Source: an uncultured Robinsoniella sp.
GTDB taxonomy: Bacteria; Bacillota; Clostridia; Lachnospirales; Lachnospiraceae
Direction of reading: 5' to 3'
Length of the DNA: 64,000 nucleotides
Assembly: GCA_900540475.1 (NCBI GenBank)
Contig: UQGG01000011.1
Span: 87,520 to 151,519 of the forward strand
The position numbers and the translations under genes were made by a program. The notes beneath the pieces are model-generated. The model worked only from the letters and a program-made list of their open reading frames with translations. It had not been told where the DNA came from and did no database searches. How positions within the stretch are numbered: the first letter of the stretch is position 1; each line of letters opens with the position of its first letter. Positions 28,956 to 38,165 of this stretch are shown here, one piece after another.

Positions 28956-29907
28956 CTACCATCCTGGGATCAATTCTGGAATATAAAATGTCCGTCAGCA
29001 AAGAGGCTGCAATTACCATAAATGAGGAAACCAGGAATCCATACTGCATCAGCGGATAATCCCTGGACAAAACAGCATTGTACAAAAGATTGCCCAGTCC
29101 CGGATATGCAAAGACACTTTCAATCACAACGGAACCGCTCAAAACACTTCCAAGCTCCATCATAAAAACAGTAAATACCGGAATCATTGCATTTCTCATC
29201 ATATAGCACAAGCGCACTCTCTTTTTTGGAATTCCCCTTACCTTTGCCATTAATACATAATCCTGATGAATCGTCTCCAAAACGCTATATCTGGACGTGG
29301 TGAAAAAGATCGAAATGGAAACGATGGTCATGGTAGTAACCGGAAGTATCAGGTGTTTCATCACATCTTTGACATATGCCCACCCATCCAGTCCGCTCCA
29401 CATAGAATATGCACCATAGACAGGAAACCACCCAAGACTCACACTAAAAACGGAGATGAAAATCATACCTATCCAGAAAGCGGGCAGGGAACTGCACAAT
29501 ATTACCAAAAGCATCAGCTTCATATCTTTGTTTTTCTTCCTCAAAACAGCAGATAATGCTCCTAAAAATGTTCCCAATATGGTAGAGAGAATTAAATTAC
29601 AGCCAACCAGAAGAAGTGTCCAGGGGATTGCCGCCTTCAATAAATCAGTGATCGGTTGCTTTTTCGAAAAAGAAATTCCCCAGTCCAGGGTAACAATATT
29701 CTTGATATATGTAAAAAACTGCACTGTCAGTGGTTTATCCAGGTCATAGGCTGATAGGATTCGATCTCTTTCGCCCTGTGTCATGCTGCCCACTTCTTCG
29801 CCTGCCAGTTGCGCAATTGGTGACCCGGGCAGCATCCTTGGCAGAAAAAAGTTCAATATGATCACTGCAGCCAGCAAAACGATGTAATGTGTTATACGAT
29901 ATCTCAA
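28939..29907 (-). CDS. ABC transporter permease (DppB/NikB type)
   Basis: I place the start at the TTG at 29907, because AGGAG lies 6 bp upstream and the resulting N-terminus (LRYRITHYIVLLAAV) matches this family. A longer open frame to 29946 would add 13 unlikely residues (MNCCCVFFTQEKI). The product of about 322 residues has the family features: a first membrane helix, then LPGSPIAQLAG, a large extracytoplasmic loop ending in KPLTVQFFTYIKNIVTLDWG, and a permease domain with the loop LMAKVRGIPKKRVRLCYMMR. It forms the channel with the downstream NikC/DppC-type subunit. Confidence 0.9.
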   Translation of the reverse strand: MRYRITHYIVLLAAVIILNFFLPRMLPGSPIAQLAGEEVGSMTQGERDRILSAYDLDKPLTVQFFTYIKNIVTLDWGISFSKKQPITDLLKAAIPWTLLLVGCNLILSTILGTFLGALSAVLRKKNKDMKLMLLVILCSSLPAFWIGMIFISVFSVSLGWFPVYGAYSMWSGLDGWAYVKDVMKHLILPVTTMTIVSISIFFTTSRYSVLETIHQDYVLMAKVRGIPKKRVRLCYMMRNAMIPVFTVFMMELGSVLSGSVVIESVFAYPGLGNLLYNAVLSRDYPLMQYGFLVSSFMVIAASLLTDILYSRIDPRMVDENEK

Positions 29908-29975
29908 AATTTTCTCCTGTGTGAAAAATACACAACAGCAGTTCAATGCTATTGTGTATCTTAACTTCCCATTTG

Positions 29976-31670
29976 TTATTTTTCCTGTGGCAGGAAAGAG
30001 AATAAATTAAAGGCATAGGTTCCTTTTGCTGAAACCCATCCATCATATAAGGAGGTATTTACAGCACTGATTGTATCTTCAAAGAAGAGAGTTACAAAGG
30101 GAGCTTCCTCAGCCGCCAATTTCTGCATTTCATGTGAGAGATTCAGTCTTTCCTTTACGTCTGCACTCTGCAGATATTGCACCGCCAGCCCATCAAAAGC
30201 CTCACTCTTATATCCGCCCAGATTATCTCCGCCTTCTACAAAATCGCTGTAACAGGAGGTGAGAATACTGCCTGCTTTCTGAATGACAGGCGCTGACCAG
30301 CCCCACATAGCCATGTCATAATCACGGCCTTTTGAAACATCGAATTCCGGCCACACCTTTTCATCTACGGTCTGAGATTCCATAGAGTTTACGGTCACTC
30401 TGACTCCCGCCTTAGCAAGCTGCCCAGCCAGAAGCTCTGCGGTACGCATTCTGAGGGTATTACCGGACTGTACAAGCAGTTCCAGATCCATCTTCTGTCC
30501 GTCTTTTGTAAGCCGCATTCCGTCACTGTCTTTTTCTGTATACCCCAGTTCATCCAGCATCTGTTCTGCTTTTGCAACACTGAATTCGTAATCCAGTCCT
30601 TCTGTAAACTCCTGCAGACCACTCTTGATGTATCCCGCTGTTCCTTTCTCTGCCCGTCCCAGACATACCTGATCTATGATTTCGTCCAAATTAACCGCAT
30701 ATGTAAGCGCTTTTCTAAAGTTCGCATCGTCAAATGGAGCTCTTTCACAATTAAATAAAAGGAGTGTAGATGAATAACCTTCCGTTTCAATTAATGCAAT
30801 GTTTTCGGCGGCTTCATAAGTCTCAATCATTTCAGGTGTAATACTTCCGGTATAGGCGGCAATTTCTCCCGAAACCAGAGACTGCTGCCGGGCAGAACCA
30901 TCCGCAATAACAGGCATCTGAATGGTCTTTACTTTAGGAGTTCCTTTAAAATAATCTTCCTGGGCTTCCAATGTATAGTACTGCTCTGGCTTATATTCAG
31001 ACATCTTATAAGCGCCGCTTCCCATGTTCTCCACAGTCGTGCCATCTGCTACTCCTTCATAGATATGTTTGGCTACAATACGCATATCAGCGAGCCCGGA
31101 GCGGATAAAATCAGGATTGGGATTTGATAATGTAAATGTAATATCATTTCCATTCACTTCGATGGATTCCACCTGGGATGCAATTGTAATCCATCTGCCC
31201 AGGGTCTGTGTCAGCACATATTCAAAGGTAAACTTCACATCATCTGCAGTAACAGGTTTTCCATCGTGCCATTTCTGCCCCTCCAGAAGCGTTACTTTAT
31301 AGGTCTTATAATCTTCACTCACTTCATAGGAATCATCCACCATCCAGGGTACCGCTTCATTCTCCTGATTAATGGTAAAGAGGCTGTCGTACATAAATCG
31401 CATGACATCAAAGCCCGGTGTTCCATTAATATAAGTAAAAGGGGTAATAGTGCTCTGATCCTTTGTCATAGCTACAACCAAACTGTCCGTGCCGGCACTG
31501 CTTTTGGCAGCCTCACTTTCTGGAGCCTCAGTGGTACTTTTTTCATCGTCCTTCTGCTGTTGAGTCGTGGGTTCCTGTGGTGCAGTCTTATTCCCGCATC
31601 CGGCTAATACAACCATGGACAAAGCCGCACATGCCAGAATGGCTGCAATTTTTTTGCATCTCTTTTTCAT
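29976..31670 (-). CDS. Oligopeptide/nickel-type ABC substrate-binding lipoprotein
   Basis: This 564-residue family-5 binding protein has a lipobox VLAGC near residue 25, a low-complexity acidic linker, then the SBP_bac_5 fold: YKVTLLEGQKWHDGKPVTADDVKFTFEY is split here as EGQKWHDGKPVTADDV plus the next helix. Later come NFRKALTYAVNLDEI and a C-terminal TLFFEDTISAVN. It is the first gene of the five-gene importer operon on the - strand. The start at 31670 has GGAGGA upstream. The ligand may be a peptide, a nickel complex or a small metallophore; the nearby methyltransferase makes the last idea worth testing (inference). Confidence 0.92.
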   Translation of the reverse strand: MKKRCKKIAAILACAALSMVVLAGCGNKTAPQEPTTQQQKDDEKSTTEAPESEAAKSSAGTDSLVVAMTKDQSTITPFTYINGTPGFDVMRFMYDSLFTINQENEAVPWMVDDSYEVSEDYKTYKVTLLEGQKWHDGKPVTADDVKFTFEYVLTQTLGRWITIASQVESIEVNGNDITFTLSNPNPDFIRSGLADMRIVAKHIYEGVADGTTVENMGSGAYKMSEYKPEQYYTLEAQEDYFKGTPKVKTIQMPVIADGSARQQSLVSGEIAAYTGSITPEMIETYEAAENIALIETEGYSSTLLLFNCERAPFDDANFRKALTYAVNLDEIIDQVCLGRAEKGTAGYIKSGLQEFTEGLDYEFSVAKAEQMLDELGYTEKDSDGMRLTKDGQKMDLELLVQSGNTLRMRTAELLAGQLAKAGVRVTVNSMESQTVDEKVWPEFDVSKGRDYDMAMWGWSAPVIQKAGSILTSCYSDFVEGGDNLGGYKSEAFDGLAVQYLQSADVKERLNLSHEMQKLAAEEAPFVTLFFEDTISAVNTSLYDGWVSAKGTYAFNLFSFLPQEK

Positions 31671-31701
31671 CTGTAATCCTCCATTTTTATCATTCTCTCG
31701 T

Positions 31702-31744
31702 ATGATAACATGATCCTTTCTGGAGCTTCAAGCCCCCCTAGGGG
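31702..31744 (-). promoter_or_regulatory. Promoter of the peptide/nickel importer with upstream palindrome
   Basis: On the - strand TTGAAG (31731-31726) and TATCAT (31707-31702) are separated by 18 bp. Directly upstream is the perfect palindrome CCCCTAGGGG (31735-31744), itself flanked by TTCAA and TTGAA half-sites. The palindrome is a candidate operator. The rest of the 310-bp divergent region, up to the AraC gene at 31981, is AT-rich near 31880-31960 and shows no further clear feature. Confidence 0.5.
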
Positions 31745-31980
31745 TTGAATCTTTGAAAAAGCGGCAGCCATAACAGATTATGCCGTAGGAACCTATACCC
31801 AAAAAGAGTACGTGAAACTTAGAAAACCCACCCGGAAAGGCTACAGGATTTTAAATTGAGACGCAACGTTTCTTTTATTCTAATTTTGTTGATTACTGGG
31901 TAAAATATATAAAAAATTATGGTAATATATAATTCTTTGTGATATTATATCCAATAGACAGGAACGAGGAGGGAGAAACG

Positions 31981-34329
31981 TTGTTAAAAAAATATAAATC
32001 CAAAAACTATTTGAATCAGATTGTAGTTTCTATGTTTATCTTTTTTACGTTGATCAGTATTCCATTTTCCTATGCCGTATATCATCTGGCAGAAAAAACT
32101 TATCTTGAGACGACGAATAACACGAATAGAAAACTCCTTCAGCAAATGCGTTTTAATTTTGATTACAATAGAGATACCATAGGAAATGTGATGCAAACCA
32201 TATTCCATCAATCATCGGTTACCCCTCTTTTATATAATGAAGATCTTGAGGGATATCAGATCTACGCTACTCTGGATGAGCTGAAAAAGAATGTGCTAGG
32301 TGCGAATCCGTCCTTACATTCCATCTACATATATAACCAAAACAGAGGCAACATGGTATCAGTTGAAGCATCTGGTGATTTCAAAGATAATCAGCTTTTG
32401 GAGTTTATGGAAAAGAATAAACCACTTACCAGAATGCAGCCATATCTGAGAAAAGTACAGCGATCACCGGATCAACCGGAAGCTTATATCTATGTTTTTA
32501 CTTATTTTATCTATGACTTTGAAGGCAATGGTACACAGCCGGGCAGCTTTTTAGCAGTGAATCAAAGAACGAATTGGATTCTGGACAATTTGGTTACAAT
32601 GAATAAACCCAGCGGCAGCAGCAGTGAATTTTTGCTAATTGACGAAGGGGGAAATATTTGCAATAACAATGTAAAAATCGAAAATAATGAGGAATACCAC
32701 GCGATCATCCGGGAATTTCTTGCTAAGGAAAATCAATTAATGGAACAAAATGAGGATGGTTTAGGTTTTTATACGGCAAAAATAAAAGAATCGAAATATC
32801 TGATATCTTACGTAAATATAGGTTCCTATAATAATCATATACTTTCCATACAGGAATATGATCAGGTATTTCATGCACTGAATCAATTAAGAAGGAATTT
32901 TATTCTGTGTACTCTTGTGTTATTTGGTTTTTCCATGATGTTGTTGTGGATTCTGGCAAGAAGAATTTACAGACCTATTAATAATTTAGTAAAAGATGTC
33001 TCCAGTTTACTTCCGCCAGATACCAAAGAAACGGTGAAAGAGAATGAATTTGATTATCTAAAAAATGCTTATGTGAAAATCAGTGAGAAATATGTGAGCA
33101 TTGAAAACCAAACTCTGGCGAATCAGGATATTGTGGCTCAATATTATCTTGAGAATCTTCTTTTAAGCAGTCAGGAACAACATATAGATAAATTGAGGAA
33201 GAAGTATGCTGGTCATTGGATTTTTGAGTCAGGTATGCGTTTTTGTGTATTTGTGATTCGATTGGATGATGAAAAATATATTTTAGAACATAATACGATC
33301 AAGGAAAATCAATTATTGGTATTTGGAGTACAGAATATTCTGTTAGAATTGTTGAAGACTAAGGTAGAATGTGAAGTGGCACGTGTAGAAGAAAATTCTT
33401 TTGTCGTACTTCTTGGTGGAAGGGATGCAGGACGTGTTTACGCCGATGATTTAAAGGAGGCTGTTTTAGAATGCCAAAAATACGTGAAAGAATATTTTAA
33501 TATTACATTTTCATTGGCTTTTAGCGAGGCGGATTTAGATAAATATAGGATATCCACTATGTACCGGCATGCAGAACAGGCAATGGATTACCGGTTTGCT
33601 TTGGGGAGAGCAGTGATCATAGGTTGGAAAGAATGCACCCCGAACATTCAGAATGCAGAGCTTTTTGATCCGAAAGAGCTGGCATATGAAATGGCTGCGA
33701 AGGCAGGAGACATACAGGTAAGAGAAAACGTTATTTTGCAGCTACGCCAAGAGATTCAAATGTTAAACTATGATAATATGGTAATTGTATTGCTGGACTT
33801 TTTGACGGATTTAAAATATCAGATGGATCATATGAGAACATGTGCTGTGGAAGTGGAAACATTTGATTTCAGATCCTTATTTAAAAGTGTAACCAATATG
33901 GAGTATCTGGATGATATTATGGATCTGATACGGAATCGGTTTGATGAAGCCTTTATATCCCAAAAAAAAGAGGCAGATACAAAAGAAGTAAATCTGGTGA
34001 AAACTGTGACAGAGTATATGAACCGAAACTATATGGACAGTAGTTTTTGTCTGAACATGATTGCGGACGAGCTTGGAATTTCATCGAAATATCTGGCATC
34101 TGTTTTTAAAAAGCATACCGGGATGTCTGTAGGAGAATATATGTTAAGTGCCAGAATGGTAAAGGCGGCGGAAATGATGGCCGACTCCAATCAGACAATC
34201 ACCTCAATTGCAAACAAAGTTGGAATGGAAAATGAAAGTTATTTTTATCGTATGTTTAAAAAATATTATGGATGTACACCAAGAGAATATGCGATACAGT
34301 GTAAGATGGAAAAAATAGCAAAGGATTGA
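31981..34329 (+). CDS. Membrane-bound AraC-family transcriptional regulator
   Basis: The start is taken as TTG 31981, with GAGGAGGGA just upstream; a GTG at 31939 in the same frame lacks a ribosome binding site. The product of about 782 residues has a first membrane segment (IVVSMFIFFTLISIPFSYAVY), an extracellular sensor of about 270 residues, a second membrane segment (FILCTLVLFGFSMMLLWILA), a cytoplasmic linker of about 320 residues and a C-terminal AraC double helix-turn-helix (LNMIADELGISSKYLASVFK, ITSIANKVGMENESYFYRMF). One-component regulators of this kind sense an external ligand and directly activate adjacent transporter operons. The repeated TGTACA operator directly downstream is its likely target. 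A strong terminator follows. Confidence 0.92.
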   Translation: MLKKYKSKNYLNQIVVSMFIFFTLISIPFSYAVYHLAEKTYLETTNNTNRKLLQQMRFNFDYNRDTIGNVMQTIFHQSSVTPLLYNEDLEGYQIYATLDELKKNVLGANPSLHSIYIYNQNRGNMVSVEASGDFKDNQLLEFMEKNKPLTRMQPYLRKVQRSPDQPEAYIYVFTYFIYDFEGNGTQPGSFLAVNQRTNWILDNLVTMNKPSGSSSEFLLIDEGGNICNNNVKIENNEEYHAIIREFLAKENQLMEQNEDGLGFYTAKIKESKYLISYVNIGSYNNHILSIQEYDQVFHALNQLRRNFILCTLVLFGFSMMLLWILARRIYRPINNLVKDVSSLLPPDTKETVKENEFDYLKNAYVKISEKYVSIENQTLANQDIVAQYYLENLLLSSQEQHIDKLRKKYAGHWIFESGMRFCVFVIRLDDEKYILEHNTIKENQLLVFGVQNILLELLKTKVECEVARVEENSFVVLLGGRDAGRVYADDLKEAVLECQKYVKEYFNITFSLAFSEADLDKYRISTMYRHAEQAMDYRFALGRAVIIGWKECTPNIQNAELFDPKELAYEMAAKAGDIQVRENVILQLRQEIQMLNYDNMVIVLLDFLTDLKYQMDHMRTCAVEVETFDFRSLFKSVTNMEYLDDIMDLIRNRFDEAFISQKKEADTKEVNLVKTVTEYMNRNYMDSSFCLNMIADELGISSKYLASVFKKHTGMSVGEYMLSARMVKAAEMMADSNQTITSIANKVGMENESYFYRMFKKYYGCTPREYAIQCKMEKIAKD

Positions 34330-34338
34330 CACAAAAGG

Positions 34339-34380
34339 CAGGATAACAGGACTTTTTAAGTCCGGTTATCCTGTTTTTTT
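34339..34380 (+). terminator. Rho-independent terminator of the AraC gene
   Basis: The arms CAGGATAACAGGACTT and AAGTCCGGTTATCCTG pair with one mismatch and are followed by seven or more T. It lies 10 bp after the AraC stop. Confidence 0.9.
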
Positions 34381-34384
34381 CTCA

Positions 34385-34455
34385 TTTGTACAGGATTTTC
34401 CGATTTGTACATAGCCTTGTACAGTAAAATCTGATATGTACAGTAGCAATATAAA
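34385..34455 (+). promoter_or_regulatory. Duplicated TGTACA operator and promoter of the URO-D/glycan operon
   Basis: Four NTGTACA boxes start at 34385, 34404, 34416 and 34435, with spacings of 19, 12 and 19 bp. The sequence is two 31-bp tandem modules; each has TTGTACAG, an AAATC-type core and a second TGTACA. The last box falls over the expected -35, and ATATAAA (34449-34455) can serve as the -10. This layout is what an AraC-type activator needs, and the regulator gene at 31981 is next door. Confidence 0.75.
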
Positions 34456-34520
34456 GGGAAAGAAGATAAGATAATCGCAGTAGAGCAAGAGCAAAACAAA
34501 AATAAAAAAGGAGGAAAATT

Positions 34521-34565
34521 GTGAAAGCGAGAGTTAGTGTGAAAGAATTACACTTCCATGGCTGA
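34521..34565 (+). CDS. Possible 14-residue leader peptide
   Basis: A GTG at 34521 follows a perfect AAGGAGG (34508-34514) and encodes MKARVSVKELHFHG before a TGA at 34563-34565. The stop overlaps the ATG at 34558 of the permease frame. The strong ribosome binding site belongs to this short frame and not to the permease, so translation of the permease may depend on coupling. It may instead be a relic of the permease start. Confidence 0.4.
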   Translation: MKARVSVKELHFHG

Positions 34566-35568
34566 GAGAAAATTAAATAAGAAAGGAAGCCACGCGACGA
34601 TTCTTTCAGCTTGTTTATTTGTGGCTGTATTGCAGGCAGATCTGCGATACACAATGGGTATAAAAATGAAGAAAGTAAAAAAGTTTAATTGGAAACTTTT
34701 TATCCTGGCAGTTCCGGGGTTAGCTTTTTTAATAGCATTTAATTATGTGCCTCTATTTGGTTTAATTATTCCATTTAAGAAGATGGACTATGCAAAAGGT
34801 ATACTGGGGAGCGACTGGGTAGGATTGAAAAATTTTGAATTCTTCTTTCAATCTCAGGATGCATTTCGGATAACCAGAAATACCATTTGCCTGAATCTTC
34901 TATTTATCAGTGTTACCATTTTCTTATCCGTTCTCTTGGCGGTTCTGCTGTTTGAACGATCGAAAAGGCAGGTAAAGGTGTTTCAGACAGCGATGTTTGT
35001 TCCTTACTTTATATCGTGGGTAGTAGGAGGGTATATTTTATATGCTTTGATTAGCCCGCAGCTGGGCGTTCTACCAAATATGATCAAGGATGCAGGAGGG
35101 GTATCCCCGAGCTTTTATTTTGAGCCAAAATACTGGCCGGCAATCTTATTAATTGCTTATTTCTGGAAAAATGTGGGCTATATGACACTGATGTTTTACA
35201 CGGCACTGATGAGTATCGATATTTCTTATTTAGAAGCAGCTTCTATAGATGGTGCCAATCGTTTACAGCGAACGCTTAGAATTACAATTCCATTTATTGC
35301 ACCTACGATTGTAATGATTACCTTATTGCAAATCGGTAAAATATTCTATTCTGATTTTGGTATGTTCTATTTCTTAACAAAGGATTCCGGTGCCTTATAT
35401 CCGGTAGCAGATGTAATAGATACTTATGTATACAGGGCGCTGCGGGTCAGCGGAGATATTGGAATGGCATCAGCTGTGGGATTATATCAATCGTTAGTTG
35501 GGTTTATTTTGGTATTGATCAGCAATTATACGGTTAAACGATTTGATAAAGATTATGGAATATTCTAA
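34558..35568 (+). CDS. ABC transporter permease (LplB type)
   Basis: This membrane subunit of an LplABC-type importer has six predicted membrane segments, from FILAVPGLAFLIAFNYVPLFG onward, the typical IIPFKKMDYAKGILGSDWVG loop, and the EAA motif LEAASIDGANRLQRTLRITI. The frame from 34558 has a 36-residue N-terminal extension that homologues are unlikely to share; MKKVKKFNWKLF starting near 34666 looks like the usual N-terminus, but no clear ribosome binding site precedes it. It begins a nine-gene + strand cluster. Carbohydrate importers of this type take up complex oligosaccharides. Confidence 0.88.
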   Translation: MAERKLNKKGSHATILSACLFVAVLQADLRYTMGIKMKKVKKFNWKLFILAVPGLAFLIAFNYVPLFGLIIPFKKMDYAKGILGSDWVGLKNFEFFFQSQDAFRITRNTICLNLLFISVTIFLSVLLAVLLFERSKRQVKVFQTAMFVPYFISWVVGGYILYALISPQLGVLPNMIKDAGGVSPSFYFEPKYWPAILLIAYFWKNVGYMTLMFYTALMSIDISYLEAASIDGANRLQRTLRITIPFIAPTIVMITLLQIGKIFYSDFGMFYFLTKDSGALYPVADVIDTYVYRALRVSGDIGMASAVGLYQSLVGFILVLISNYTVKRFDKDYGIF

Positions 35569-35580
35569 GGGGAGGTTATT

Positions 35581-36474
35581 ATGGTTACAAAAAAAAGAAA
35601 AAAGTATTCGGCGTCAGACGTGGTCAGCATAATTATTTTCAGTATACTTTCTATCTGCTGTATTGTTCCGATATTGTATATTGTGTCTGCGTCATTTACA
35701 AGTGAGGCATCATTGGCACAACATGGATATTCCCTTATTCCCAGCGACTGGTCGCTGGATGCGTATGAGTTTGTACTGAAAAGCCCCGGACAGATTTTAA
35801 ATTCATATGGAATCTCAATTCTGGTTACGATAGTCGGTGGCGGAACAAGCTTACTTTTTACTGCAATGTTAGGATATGTAATGTCAAGAAGGGACTTTTC
35901 AGGTTCCAAGATTATTTCCTTTCTGGTAGTATTCACATTGCTGTTTAATGCGGGCATGGTCCCTGCATATATTACGATTACTCGATATTACCATCTGAAA
36001 GATACGATATTTGCCTTAATACTGCCCTATATTATTGTTCCATGGCATGTGATGCTGATGAGGGGATTTCTAAATGACACACCGATGTCTCTGATAGAAG
36101 CAGCAAAATTGGATGGTTCCAGTGAGGTCGGCATCTTCTTTAAAATTATTATGCCTATATCAAAACCGGCACTGGCAACCGTTGGGTTATTTGGAGCTTT
36201 TATGTACTGGAATGATTGGTGGCTTGCAATGCTATACATAGACAATCAGAAACTGATTCCACTGCAGTATTACTTATATAGAATCATGAATAATATTCAA
36301 TTTCTGGCATCCTCCTTGCAGGCAGGAAACCTTGGAATTGACGTATCAAAGCTACCAAATGAGACAGCCAGAATGGCTTTATGTGTTTTAGCAGTAGCGC
36401 CCATGTTATTTGTATTTCCTTTTTTTCAAAAACATTTTGTAAAAGGATTAACAGTTGGTGCGGTGAAAGGATGA
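35581..36474 (+). CDS. ABC transporter permease (LplC/YtcP type)
   Basis: This 297-residue partner permease starts 12 bp after the previous stop, with GGGGAGG upstream. It has six predicted membrane segments and the EAA loop IEAAKLDGSSEVGIFFKIIM. The segment LQAGNLGIDVSKLPNETARMA near the C-terminus is typical of LplC-type members. It ends in KGLTVGAVKG. It works with the binding lipoprotein encoded next. No ATPase gene is in the cluster. Confidence 0.92.
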   Translation: MVTKKRKKYSASDVVSIIIFSILSICCIVPILYIVSASFTSEASLAQHGYSLIPSDWSLDAYEFVLKSPGQILNSYGISILVTIVGGGTSLLFTAMLGYVMSRRDFSGSKIISFLVVFTLLFNAGMVPAYITITRYYHLKDTIFALILPYIIVPWHVMLMRGFLNDTPMSLIEAAKLDGSSEVGIFFKIIMPISKPALATVGLFGAFMYWNDWWLAMLYIDNQKLIPLQYYLYRIMNNIQFLASSLQAGNLGIDVSKLPNETARMALCVLAVAPMLFVFPFFQKHFVKGLTVGAVKG

Positions 36475-36522
36475 TTGTATAATGATATACAATATAGAAA
36501 GTAAAATAAGGAGGATTAAGAA

Positions 36523-38091
36523 ATGAAAAGAAGAAGAGCAATGGCACTTTTATTGGCTGCGGCAATGAGTGTTACAGCGTTGGCAGGGTGTTCTGCCAAA
36601 ACATCAAATGAGGAAACAAAGGCAGGAGCAGAAACAAAAGCGGAGACAGGGGATACAAAAACAGGTGAAGAATCAGCGGCTGCCGGCGAAGAATCCCAGG
36701 CGGCATCAGGAGATGTGGTAGAGATAAAATGGTATGCGCCTATGTCCGAGATCCAGGCAGACCAGGAATCTGTCCAGAATGCGGTTAATGAATATTTAAA
36801 GGATAAATTAAATGTTCAGGTTAAATTCATATCAACAGATTTCGGAAGCTTTGATCAGAAAATGCAGATGGTGATCTCATCCCAGGAGGAATTTGATCTT
36901 TGCTTTACATCAAACTGGTGTAATAACTTCTATAATAATGTAAATAAAAATGCATTTCTAGATATTGGAGATATTGTAGAAAAAGAAGCACCAAAATTAA
37001 AAGAAATTATGCCTGAATCAGGGTTTGCTGCAGCTACGGTAGGTGGGAAATTATATGCAATTCCTAATTACCAGATCTGGGCAATGACCAATGGCGGTTA
37101 CATCGTAAAGGATTATGTGGATAAAAGCGGCGTTGATATCAGCAGCGTAAAATCACTGAAAGATTTGGATCCTATTTTTGAAAGCATTAAAAAGGATAAC
37201 CCGGAAGTATTTCCGATAATTAATTCAAAACAAAGTATATATGGTTTTACTGCGGCGGCATTAGGACTTGACGAGTTATCCGGCATGAATGTTCCGGGAG
37301 CAGTAAAATATGACGACAAAGAATTAAAAGTAGTGAATCAGTTTGCCCTGCCGGAAGTTATGGAGCATTTCAAATTAATGAGAGAATGGAATCAAAAAGG
37401 ATATTTCAGACCGGATGCTGCTACGATTACTGATTATAAAGCAGAACAAAAAGCAGGCAAGTATGCAGCGATTATGGCGGGAACCCTAAAGCCGGGTGAA
37501 ACTCCTGTACAAAAAGCAGATTTTGGCAATAAAGACGTGGAACAATTCCGTATATCAGATTCCATTTTAAAGACCAGCGGCATTAATGCAACTATGATCG
37601 CCGTGAGCAGAACATCCAAGCACCCGGTAGAAGCGGTTAAATTACTGGAATTAGTTAATACGGATCCGGTTCTCTATAACTTGCTCTGCTTTGGTATTGA
37701 AGGAACACATTATACAAAAACAGAAGATGGACATGTAAAGCCAATCGAAAATTCAGGCTATAATCCTAACGTGGATTGGACCTTTGGAAATCAGTTTAAC
37801 GGGTATCTTAGAGAAGGTCAGGAAGATGGCGTCTGGGAAGAAACGAAAGCTTTGAATGAAGCAGCAATTCCATCAGAAGCATTAGGATTTGTATTTGATC
37901 CGGAAAAGGTTCAGACAGAAATTGCAAGTACCAGTGCAATTGTTACGGAGTATCTGCTGATGCTGGATACCGGTGCAGTTGATCCTGAGGAAAAAATGCC
38001 GGAATTCCTGGACAAGTTAGAAAAAGCAGGATCTCAGAAAATTATTGATGAAATGCAGACACAAATTGATGCATGGAAAGCAGCAAAATAA
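36523..38091 (+). CDS. Extracellular solute-binding lipoprotein (LplA/YtcQ type)
   Basis: This 522-residue lipoprotein has a signal with lipobox ALAGC, a low-complexity Glu/Thr/Ala linker to about residue 60, then a large binding fold starting VEIKWYAPMSEIQ. ISSQEEFDLCFTSNWCNNFY and the C-terminal GFVFDPEKVQTEIASTS are characteristic of the LplA group associated with DUF3502. The start has AAGGAGG upstream. A hairpin separates it from the URO-D gene that follows. The ligand is probably an oligosaccharide. Confidence 0.92.
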   Translation: MKRRRAMALLLAAAMSVTALAGCSAKTSNEETKAGAETKAETGDTKTGEESAAAGEESQAASGDVVEIKWYAPMSEIQADQESVQNAVNEYLKDKLNVQVKFISTDFGSFDQKMQMVISSQEEFDLCFTSNWCNNFYNNVNKNAFLDIGDIVEKEAPKLKEIMPESGFAAATVGGKLYAIPNYQIWAMTNGGYIVKDYVDKSGVDISSVKSLKDLDPIFESIKKDNPEVFPIINSKQSIYGFTAAALGLDELSGMNVPGAVKYDDKELKVVNQFALPEVMEHFKLMREWNQKGYFRPDAATITDYKAEQKAGKYAAIMAGTLKPGETPVQKADFGNKDVEQFRISDSILKTSGINATMIAVSRTSKHPVEAVKLLELVNTDPVLYNLLCFGIEGTHYTKTEDGHVKPIENSGYNPNVDWTFGNQFNGYLREGQEDGVWEETKALNEAAIPSEALGFVFDPEKVQTEIASTSAIVTEYLLMLDTGAVDPEEKMPEFLDKLEKAGSQKIIDEMQTQIDAWKAAK

Positions 38092-38114
38092 AAAGGATAT
38101 GAAGTAATCATAGA

Positions 38115-38139
38115 AATGCCCATCTCTTTGGTGGGCATT
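38115..38139 (+). other. Intercistronic hairpin after the binding-protein gene
   Basis: The arms AATGCCCA and TGGGCATT enclose a 9-nt loop and are followed by CTTAAT, without a long U-run. It lies between the binding protein and the first URO-D gene and may limit read-through or protect the transporter message. Confidence 0.6.
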
Positions 38140-38165
38140 CTTAATAAAAACAAAGAGGTGATATC

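Noticed and set aside
34521..34565. cre site in TGAAAGCGAGAG near the leader
   Set aside because: Two core positions do not match the consensus.
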